From: Streptomyces sp. TBY4
GTDB lineage: Bacteria > Actinomycetota > Actinomycetes > Streptomycetales > Streptomycetaceae
Assembly: GCF_024213195.1 (NCBI RefSeq)
Contig: NZ_JANAVF010000009.1
Span: 186,001-250,000, forward strand
DNA length: 64,000 nt
Reading direction: 5' to 3'
The notes beneath the pieces are model-generated. The model was not told the DNA's origin and ran no database searches. It saw only the letters and a program-made list of their open reading frames with translations. Every line of letters starts with the position of its first letter. Within the stretch, counting starts at the first letter, position 1. Both the position numbers and the translations under genes were made by a program. Below are positions 58,257 through 64,000 of this stretch, piece by piece.

Positions 58257-58700
58257 ATGCTCGCCGAGACCATTTGCTCCGCGGTGTCCGCGGCGGGCCT
58301 GGGCATCGCCGCGCTGACCGCCTACCGCAAGCGATTCCTCGCGGCCACCCGGATCGCGGCGTACTCGCTGGTGCCCGTCGGCCTGGTGATGACGGGCGTC
58401 GTGGCGTGGGCGACCGGGATCGTCTTCAAGCCGACCGTCTGGGCCGGGTTCGGCGTGCTGGGACTGGCCTGGCTGCTCTTCGTGACCACCCGCGCGATAG
58501 AGCGGCGCGGCGTGGACGCGGGGGAGGGGAAGCAGAAGCGGCCGAAGGCCGCCAAGGGCCGCCCGGCCCAGGAGGCCGTGGCACCGGCCGCCTCCGCGCC
58601 CTCGCTGGGTGACGGTGCCCGACCGCGGCCGACCGCGGCCGCCGCCCCCGCCGAGGACTTCTCCGACATCGAGGCGATCCTCAAGAAGCACGGCATCTGA
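58257..58700 (+). CDS. Two-helix membrane protein with charged C-terminal tail
   Basis: 147 residues from ATG 58257 (CTGGAGG upstream). Hydrophobic segments at about residues 5-22, 35-55 and 60-80 (IAAYSLVPVGLVMTGVVAWA, TVWAGFGVLGLAWLLFVTTR), then a basic, alanine/proline-rich tail ending EDFSDIEAILKKHGI. The terminal DIEAILKKHGI motif is shared by a group of Streptomyces membrane proteins of unknown function. Confidence 0.78.
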   Translation: MLAETICSAVSAAGLGIAALTAYRKRFLAATRIAAYSLVPVGLVMTGVVAWATGIVFKPTVWAGFGVLGLAWLLFVTTRAIERRGVDAGEGKQKRPKAAKGRPAQEAVAPAASAPSLGDGARPRPTAAAAPAEDFSDIEAILKKHGI

Positions 58701-58809
58701 CCGATCCCGGCCGGGAACCACCTGATCTGACGGGATCCGGTGAACTCGCGCGCCCCGTCTGGCGTGTTGAGCGGCGCGCGCGGGCCTGCTGGGCCATCAT
58801 CGCCCCGAC

Positions 58810-58983
58810 ATGCCCGACACATCATCGGGTGAGCCCGCCGTTCCCGCGCCGGCCACCGTTCCCGTCGCCGAGGAGCCGAGAGGCTGCCTCTTCGCGCTCT
58901 CCCAGCCGCCCCTGATGATCTTCCTAGCCGTGATCGGCGGTCTGCTGCTGCTCGCCGCCGTCCACGATCTCTTCCTGCTCTGA
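58810..58983 (+). CDS. 57-residue single-pass membrane peptide
   Basis: A short ORF from ATG 58810 to TGA 58981-58983: MPDTSSGEPAVPAPATVPVA, EEPRGCLFALSQPP, then the helix LMIFLAVIGGLLLLAAVHDL and FLL. The single clear transmembrane segment at the C-terminus supports coding. Its last 60 bp overlap the 3' end of the convergent CGNR gene. No strong RBS is seen; a leaderless start is possible. Confidence 0.55.
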   Translation: MPDTSSGEPAVPAPATVPVAEEPRGCLFALSQPPLMIFLAVIGGLLLLAAVHDLFLL

Positions 58984-59550
58984 GCCGGGCTCCGTCTCCA
59001 GCTCCGATTTGCGCCGGGCCCGGTACGCCGCCACGTGCAGCCGGTTCCCGCACGTACGGCTGTCGCAGTAGCGCCGGGAGCGGTTGCGGGACAGGTCGAC
59101 GAAGGCCCGCCGGCAGTCCGGGGCCTCGCAGCGGCGCAGCCGCTCCTGCTCGCCGGAGACCACGATGAAGGCCAGTGCCATGCCGCCGTCGGCCGCCAGG
59201 TGGTCGCCCACCGAGGCGCCCGGGGCGAAGTAGTGCACGTGCCAGTCGTAGCCGTCGTGGTTGGTCAGCTGCGGGGTGGTCCCGGCCGTCGCCACCAGTT
59301 CGTTGATCAGTACGGCGGCCGCGCGCGAGGTCGGCGCCGCGAAGACCTGCGCGAACTTGCCGCGGACCGTGCGCACGCCGGCCAGGTCCCGGGCGCTGAG
59401 CTCGCCGACGTCGCTGATCGAGTAGTCGTGGACGAAGCCGCGCAGCGCGTTCACGTCCGCCAGCGCGTCGGGCTGTTCCGTCTCGGCCGAGGTGTTCACC
59501 AGAGCGACGACGACGTCGAGCGCGCGACGGGTGTCGTGGGGGATCTGCAC
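58924..59550 (-). CDS. CGNR zinc-finger domain protein
   Basis: 208 residues. N-terminal ABATE-like stress-sensing region (ALVNTSAETEQPDALADVNA, LRGFVHDYSISDVGELSARD) and a C-terminal zinc finger with CEAPDCRRAFVDLSRNRSRR and YCDSRTCGNRLHVAAYRARR, the CGNR signature. Family members are putative transcriptional regulators. The acidic tail (ELETEPGSEQEEIVDGGEQQ) is encoded in the stretch overlapping the convergent small-peptide ORF. Confidence 0.9.
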   Translation of the reverse strand: MQIPHDTRRALDVVVALVNTSAETEQPDALADVNALRGFVHDYSISDVGELSARDLAGVRTVRGKFAQVFAAPTSRAAAVLINELVATAGTTPQLTNHDGYDWHVHYFAPGASVGDHLAADGGMALAFIVVSGEQERLRRCEAPDCRRAFVDLSRNRSRRYCDSRTCGNRLHVAAYRARRKSELETEPGSEQEEIVDGGEQQQTADHG

Positions 59551-59737
59551 GGGGTCTCCCTGGAGGGCCGGGCCTGCGGTGGCGGTCGGCTGCCGCCGCT
59601 GGTGGCCGACTCTAGCGGGTCACCCGAAAGCGCACCGGCGCCGTCCGCGCGGGTGGCTTCCGCGTGAACAGCGCCGGCACTTCCGTATGTGGTTGTCCGC
59701 CGTGCACCGTCGCCCCGAGTCGGACGGTGTCGGGCGG

Positions 59738-59757
59738 CCCCCGGGGTCAGCCGGGGG
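59738..59757 (-). terminator. Hairpin downstream of ssgB
   Basis: CCCCCGG (59738-59744), loop of 6, CCGGGGG (59751-59757), about 25 nt beyond the ssgB stop on the minus strand. A weak terminator candidate. Confidence 0.45.
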
Positions 59758-59780
59758 AGGGTTCCCTCTGTAGGCCTGGC

Positions 59781-60194
59781 TCAGGATTCGGCCAGGATGT
59801 GGGAGAGCTCCTTGTCGAGGTCGAAGTGCCGGTGTTCGGTTCCTGGTGGAACCGCGGCGTCCGTCCGCTTGAGGAACGACTCCAGTGCTCGGGCGGGTGC
59901 TTCGAGCAGTGCTTCTCCCTCCGGTGAGCTCAGGGCGATGCAGACCACTCCCTGACCGTGACTGCGGGACGGCCAGACTCGGACGTCGCCGGTACCGGTG
60001 GGCCGGTGAAGACCCTCTGCGAGGAGGTCGCGGGCGAATACCCATTCGACCGTCTCCTCGGCGCCGGTGTGGAAGGTGGCGTGCACGGCGTAGGGATCGG
60101 CCGTGTCATACCGCAGGCCCGCCGGAACAGGCAGTGAGGACTCGCTCGACACAACGAGGCGCAGGTGCAGCTCGCAGCTGACCGTGGTGTTCAT
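59781..60194 (-). CDS. ssgB: Sporulation-specific cell division protein SsgB
   Basis: 137 residues from ATG 60194 (MNTTVSCELHLRLVVSSESS). The sequence (LPVPAGLRYDTADPYAVHAT, FHTGAEETVEWVFARDLLAE, RVWPSRSHGQGVVCIALSSP, HRHFDLDKELSHILAES) matches my memory of S. coelicolor SsgB essentially throughout; this protein is nearly invariant in Streptomyces. It binds FtsZ and, with SsgA, positions sporulation septa in aerial hyphae. The open frame extends to 60260, but those residues are not part of the conserved protein. Confidence 0.96.
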   Translation of the reverse strand: MNTTVSCELHLRLVVSSESSLPVPAGLRYDTADPYAVHATFHTGAEETVEWVFARDLLAEGLHRPTGTGDVRVWPSRSHGQGVVCIALSSPEGEALLEAPARALESFLKRTDAAVPPGTEHRHFDLDKELSHILAES

Positions 60195-60256
60195 AAGCGC
60201 CAGGGCCTTTCGCTCAGTGTGCGCTCGGGGATTCGCACGTCGGCGAAATCGACATG

Positions 60257-60279
60257 CCACCTACGGTGCCGTTGTAAAC
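60257..60279 (-). promoter_or_regulatory. Possible stress-sigma promoter of ssgB
   Basis: On the minus strand GTTT (60279-60276), 13 bp, then AGGTGG (60262-60257) is a loose match to the GTTT/GGGTA pattern of SigH-type promoters. Published work reports SigH control of ssgB, which is why I looked; the sequence match alone is weak. Confidence 0.3.
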
Positions 60280-60371
60280 CCCTCTGACCGTTTTGCGGAC
60301 CTCTGGGTCCCTCGGACGGCGGATCCAAACCGTCATTCACGTGTGCTGGGACCTCCGGTAGATTCGTCCCC

Positions 60372-60830
60372 ATGAACACGGGGAGTGACCGCGAGGCCAA
60401 CGAGTCCGCAGCCGAATCCGCAGCCGAATCCACAGGGGGTTCCGCCGCGGCGGAGACGCCGCACGTCTCCAAGGCGCCGGCCTTCATCAAGGCCCGCCGG
60501 AGCCTGCACCTGAGCTGGCAGGTCGGAGTCTTCATCGTCGGCCTCGCCGTCATCGGCGCCGGCGTCGCCATGCTCGTGCTGCCCGGCCCGGGCTGGGTGG
60601 CGATCTTCGCGGGCCTCGCGATCTGGGCCACCGAATTCGCCTGGGCCCACCTCGCCCTGCGCTGGACCAAGCGCAAGGTCAGCGAAGCCGCCCAGAAGGC
60701 CCTGGACCCGAAGGTCCGCCGCCGCAACATCATCCTGACCAGCGTCGGGCTCGCCATCGCGGCCGTCCTGATCGGGTTCTACCTGTGGAAGTACGGGCTC
60801 CAGCTGCCCTGGAACAACGAGGTGAAGTGA
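60372..60830 (+). CDS. TIGR02611-family membrane protein
   Basis: 152 residues. An N-terminal acidic, Ser/Ala/Glu-rich stretch with a repeat (ESAAESAAES), then LHLSWQVGVFIVGLAVIGAG, the PGPGW hallmark in MLVLPGPGWVAIFAGLAIWA, and NIILTSVGLAIAAVLIGFYL. PGPGW-motif proteins are conserved in actinobacteria; function unknown. Divergent from ssgB. Confidence 0.88.
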   Translation: MNTGSDREANESAAESAAESTGGSAAAETPHVSKAPAFIKARRSLHLSWQVGVFIVGLAVIGAGVAMLVLPGPGWVAIFAGLAIWATEFAWAHLALRWTKRKVSEAAQKALDPKVRRRNIILTSVGLAIAAVLIGFYLWKYGLQLPWNNEVK

Positions 60831-60888
60831 GCCCGCCCGACCATGGCGGAGAGCACCGCTGACATGCGGTAATGTTTGCGGTGCGTCC

Positions 60889-60960
60889 GGGCGATTAGCT
60901 CAGTGGGAGAGCACTTCGTTCACACCGAAGGGGTCACTGGTTCGAACCCAGTATCGCCCA
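60889..60960 (+). tRNA. tRNA-Val (CAC)
   Basis: 72 nt: acceptor GGGCGAT/ATCGCCC, discriminator A, D-stem GCTC/GAGC, anticodon arm CTTCG-TTCACAC-CGAAG giving CAC, T-loop TTCGAAC. CCA is not encoded. Confidence 0.96.
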
Positions 60961-60969
60961 CCCGGACCA

Positions 60970-61011
60970 GAGGCCCGGAGACTTTCACAGTCTCCGGGCC
61001 TCCGGCATTTT
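60970..61011 (+). terminator. Terminator after tRNA-Val(CAC)
   Basis: GAGGCCCGGAGACT (60970-60983), loop TTCAC, AGTCTCCGGGCCTC (60989-61002), then CGGCATTTT. A perfect 14-bp stem followed by a T-run. Confidence 0.85.
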
Positions 61012-61044
61012 CACCCGTCCGGCCCCGGCCCGGGCCGCGCCGGG

Positions 61045-63393
61045 CTACCTCAGACGGCCGATCGCCTCCCGCAGCCGGCGGGCGTCGCGCAGTCGCTTCT
61101 CGTAGGTCGCCCCCACCACCAGCAGCAGCACCCCCGCCAGGGCCGGCGGCAGCCAGCGCGGCAGCGCGTCCACCACCTGGACGACGTACGGGGTCAGCTC
61201 GTGCAGTGCCACCGCCGCCAGCGTCGCCCCGCCCAGCAGCAGCGGTGCCCGGAGCCGGCCGCGGGCGCCGGCCAGGGTCACCCCGAGCGCGGCCGTCCCC
61301 AGCAGCAGCGGCCGCAGCCAGTGCGGATCGCCCCACACCGCGAGGGTGCTCGGCAGCAGGGTCGCCGCCAGGCCCGGCCCGTACACCGTCCAGGATCCGG
61401 CCTGCGGATCACGGCGCCGCCGCAGGAGTCCCACGGCCAGCGCCGCCGCCGTCACCGGCAGGGTGTACGCCTCGGGCACCGTCACCTCCGAAGCCGCGAG
61501 CCGGACCCAGGTCGCCGCCACGAACAGCGCCCCGGCAGGCCCGCCCGCCGCCGACCGGCGCTCCGGCCGCACGGCCGCCGCCGCGCACACCACCCCGGCC
61601 AGCGCCAGGACCAGCGCGAGCACCGGGGCGTCCCCGGTGGCCAGGGCCACCGCGAGGAGACCCGCCGCGGCCGCCGCGACCTCCGCCGGGACCCGTACGC
61701 CGCCCAGCCGCGGCCCGAGCGCCGCCACCGCCGCCGGGACCACCAGCACCGGCGGGGCCCACCAGGCCACCGGCCGCTCCAGCAGGGCGCCCAGCGCCAC
61801 CACGAGGAGCGCCGCGTACCCGACGGCGAGCGCCGCCGCCCCCGAGCGGGCCCACACCGGGGCCGGCCGGTACGCCGCTCCCGCCGCGCAGGCGGCCCCC
61901 AGCAGGCCGAGCACCCCGAAGGTGGCCAGCCGGCCGTCCAGGGCCGCCACGGACACGCTCAGGGCCCCTGCGAGCGCGCAGGCCCCCGCCGCGATTCCCG
62001 CGACCGCCGTGGACCGCAGCGCCAGCAGTCCCGCCGCCAGGGTCACCGCGAGCTGGGCCGCGAAGGCCGCGCCCGGGGCCGCTCCGAGCACCACCGGGGC
62101 CGTGAACAGCGCCGCCCAGCCCAGGACCACCGCCACCGGCCCCGGCTCCCGGCGCCCGGGGAGGACCCGGACCAGCCACCACGCGGCCCCGGCCGCCAGC
62201 AGCAGCGCCACCAGCGGAGCCGACTCCAGGGCGTTGCCCGCCGTCGGGTCGGGTGTCGTCGCCGACCAGACCTCCTCCAGCACCCGCAGCCGGCCCACCA
62301 GCACCGTCGCCGCCCAGACCAGGGCGGTCACCGCCTCCAGGGCGGCCACCCCCGCACCGGCCAGCGCGAGGCCGCGCCGGACCGGACCCGGGAGCGCGGA
62401 GACCCGTAGGGCCCCCAGCAGGGCCAGGGCCACCAGCAGGTACGCCACCGCGGCCCAGGGCGGGCGCAGCTCCGGAGCCGCCAGGCCGCCCAGCGCAGCC
62501 ACCGCGGTGAGGCCGCCGGCCGCGGCGAACGCCGCCGGGATCCGGGCGGAGCGGCACGCCACCGTCACCGCGAGGGCGGCCACCGCCGCCAGCAGCACCG
62601 ACGGCTGCAGCGCCGCGCCCGCCGAGTCCGCTGCCGCCGTTTCCGTCAGGCCCGTCAGGAGCGCGGCCCCGCCCGCCACCGAGCCCGCCGCCCCCGCCCA
62701 GACGGACAGGCGCCCCGGCCGCAGCAGCGCGAGCCCCGCGTCCAGGGCCGCCGTCGCCAGCAGCGCCCAGCCCACCCCCTGCTCCGCGGTCCCGGCGGCC
62801 AGCGCCGCCAGCGGCAGCGGGAGCTGCGCCGTCAGCAGGGCCGCGGGGACCGGGATCCGCAGCGCGGGCAGGAACTGCCCGTACCCCGCCCACCCCGCCG
62901 CCAGCACCGCGGCCGCGCCCGCCGCGTACGCCGTGCCGTCCGTGTCCGGCATGCCGACGGCGTACAGCGCGTACGCGTCCAGCACCGTCAGCAGCAGGCC
63001 GACGGCGGCCACCGCCTCGGCGGTGGAGCGCAGCCCCCGGCGCAGCAGCGCCACCGGGGCGCCCAGCGCCGCCGCCGTCACCACCGCGAGCACGGCGCTG
63101 CGCCCGGCGATCCCCAGGGAGCCCCAGCTGACCAGGGTGAACGCCAGGGCCGCGACCGCCAGCAGTACCGCACCCAGCACCAGCAGCACGTTCTGCGCAC
63201 CGGGAGCCGGAGCCTGCATCCCCGGCGCGGGCGCGGGCGCCGGTGGCGGGGTCGGCGCACCCCAGGCCCGGGGGGCCTGGGCGCCCAGGAGCCAGGCGCG
63301 GCGGCTCAGCAGGAAGTGGCGCCGGGCGTCGAGCTGTATCAGTTCCCGGTCGATGAGCACGAGCTCCTCGGCCGGCGGCAGGGGGTTGTCCAT
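61045..63393 (-). CDS. Large multi-pass membrane protein (SCO7613 C-terminal-domain type)
   Basis: 782 residues from ATG 63393 (MDNPLPPAEELVLIDRELIQ). A short cytoplasmic N-terminus with ELIQLDARRHFLLSRRAWLL and a proline-rich linker is followed by about 20 or more hydrophobic helices of very high Ala/Leu/Val content, ending in GVLLLVVGATYEKRLRDARR. The layout fits Streptomyces proteins annotated with an 'SCO7613 C-terminal domain'; function unknown. The frame is open to 63975, but ATG 63393 precedes the conserved-looking part. It is divergent from the SRPBCC gene. Confidence 0.8.
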   Translation of the reverse strand: MDNPLPPAEELVLIDRELIQLDARRHFLLSRRAWLLGAQAPRAWGAPTPPPAPAPAPGMQAPAPGAQNVLLVLGAVLLAVAALAFTLVSWGSLGIAGRSAVLAVVTAAALGAPVALLRRGLRSTAEAVAAVGLLLTVLDAYALYAVGMPDTDGTAYAAGAAAVLAAGWAGYGQFLPALRIPVPAALLTAQLPLPLAALAAGTAEQGVGWALLATAALDAGLALLRPGRLSVWAGAAGSVAGGAALLTGLTETAAADSAGAALQPSVLLAAVAALAVTVACRSARIPAAFAAAGGLTAVAALGGLAAPELRPPWAAVAYLLVALALLGALRVSALPGPVRRGLALAGAGVAALEAVTALVWAATVLVGRLRVLEEVWSATTPDPTAGNALESAPLVALLLAAGAAWWLVRVLPGRREPGPVAVVLGWAALFTAPVVLGAAPGAAFAAQLAVTLAAGLLALRSTAVAGIAAGACALAGALSVSVAALDGRLATFGVLGLLGAACAAGAAYRPAPVWARSGAAALAVGYAALLVVALGALLERPVAWWAPPVLVVPAAVAALGPRLGGVRVPAEVAAAAAGLLAVALATGDAPVLALVLALAGVVCAAAAVRPERRSAAGGPAGALFVAATWVRLAASEVTVPEAYTLPVTAAALAVGLLRRRRDPQAGSWTVYGPGLAATLLPSTLAVWGDPHWLRPLLLGTAALGVTLAGARGRLRAPLLLGGATLAAVALHELTPYVVQVVDALPRWLPPALAGVLLLVVGATYEKRLRDARRLREAIGRLR

Positions 63394-63507
63394 GGTTCGG
63401 AGTGTGGCGCCCGTCACCCCGTCAGGACATGGGTGCGCGTACTCATCTCCGGGCGGGTTCGGCCTGAGTACCGGGTGCGCGCCCCCGGAGCACGCGAGAC
63501 TGGGGAC

Positions 63508-64000
63508 ATGGACCGAAGCAACCGCAGCGCCAACACCGCTGACCGGTGGACCCGTTACCGCTTCCGCAGCGTGTGGGACCTCGGCGCGGCGCCCGTCCGC
63601 GTCTACGCCGCCCTGGAACGCCCCGAGTCCTATCCCCAGTGGTGGCCCCAGATACGGGCCGTCGCCCCCGCCGCCGCCGACGGCGGCGGCACCGCCTTCA
63701 TCCGCTCCGCCCTCCCGTACACCCTGCGCGTCAGCGCTGCCGAACTGCTGCGGGACCCCGTGCGCGGCATCCTGGAGGTCGCCCTGCTCGGTGACCTGGA
63801 GGGCTGGGCGCGCTGGACCGTACGACCGCGGCACGGAGGGACGCGGGCCCTGTACGAGCAGGAGGTCGAGGTGCGCCGCCCCCTGATGCGGGTGTTCGCC
63901 GTCCCCGGGCGGCCGCTGTTCCGGCTCAACCACACCCTGATGATGCGGGCCGGGCGGCGGGGGCTCGCCGCGCATCTGGCGGCCCGGCCGGAAGCGGTTT
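63508..64000 (+). CDS. SRPBCC/polyketide-cyclase-like protein (5' part)
   Basis: The first 164 residues are present and the frame runs off the right edge. DRWTRYRFRSVWDLGAAPVR, VYAALERPESYPQWWPQIRA and LEGWARWTVRPRHGGTRALY resemble the hydrophobic-ligand-binding START/SRPBCC fold. The ligand is unknown. ATG 63508 follows GGGGAC; the remainder is outside the window. Confidence 0.78.
   Translation, partial: MDRSNRSANTADRWTRYRFRSVWDLGAAPVRVYAALERPESYPQWWPQIRAVAPAAADGGGTAFIRSALPYTLRVSAAELLRDPVRGILEVALLGDLEGWARWTVRPRHGGTRALYEQEVEVRRPLMRVFAVPGRPLFRLNHTLMMRAGRRGLAAHLAARPEAV

Overview
The window is a stretch of a high-GC actinomycete chromosome, almost certainly Streptomyces. The reasons are strong third-position G/C bias, many leaderless or GTG starts, an ssgB gene for sporulation-specific cell division, a seven-gene arginine cluster in the order argC-J-B-D-R then G-H, and a gene order from pheT to ssgB that, from memory, follows the S. 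coelicolor core (about SCO1594 down to SCO1541). It reads as conserved core plus lineage-variable small genes. I see no prophage, CRISPR array, transposase or secondary-metabolite cluster.

Layout. 1-988: end of pheT and its terminator. 989-1605: intergenic tract with a roughly 177-bp imperfect palindrome and a sharp operator before a helix-turn-helix/TPR-like regulator. 3.0-17.4 kb: mixed single genes, including a Nudix hydrolase, 3-hydroxybutyryl-CoA dehydrogenase, a secreted glycoside-hydrolase-like protein, a divergent DMT exporter/MocR regulator pair, GNAT enzymes, MerR and AraC regulators, VOC proteins, and a LysR-like protein without its DNA-binding domain facing a DUF5997 gene. 17.4-29.6 kb: arginine biosynthesis. 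argCJBDR is one transcription unit, with three 4-nt start/stop overlaps. argG and argH follow after a three-gene block on the other strand (L,D-transpeptidase, FMN-binding protein, 979-aa HEAT-repeat protein). argC and argG share a 35-nt promoter/operator module, so ArgR, encoded in the first operon, probably controls both.

29.6-38.7 kb: small HAD protein, TetR-MFS operon with a clear operator, a beta-helix membrane protein of unknown role, a PlsC-type acyltransferase, a glycerophosphodiester phosphodiesterase, a sigma-like protein, GNAT, two small membrane proteins and a HAD phosphatase. 38.8-41.9 kb: methionine ABC importer metN-I-Q, preceded by a 28-codon leader ORF with a Cys-Met-Cys-Arg-Met segment (candidate attenuator) and followed by a strong hairpin. 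42.9-49.4 kb: cobalamin/siroheme genes: cobL, a BluB-CobT fusion with a roughly 500-residue Pro/Ala/Glu-rich N-terminus, and a CysG/CobA-type methyltransferase. Between the last two lies a 148-bp palindromic element.

49.5-54.0 kb: TrmH-type RNA methyltransferase, membrane Ser/Thr kinase, small membrane peptide, APH-like protein and zinc-ribbon protein. 54.1-54.6 kb: five tRNA genes on the minus strand (Val x3, Cys, Gly) with promoter and terminator. 54.7-56.7 kb: pabB-pabC for p-aminobenzoate. 56.7-64.0 kb: GNAT, DsbA-like protein, small membrane proteins, a CGNR zinc-finger regulator, ssgB, a TIGR02611 membrane protein, tRNA-Val(CAC), a large multi-pass membrane protein and the start of an SRPBCC protein.

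The best leads for new biology are the metNIQ leader peptide, the 148-bp palindromic element at 47652-47799, the shared arg promoter module, the BluB-CobT fusion with its long disordered extension, and the catalytically degenerate histidine-phosphatase-fold protein. I found no obviously new multi-gene system.
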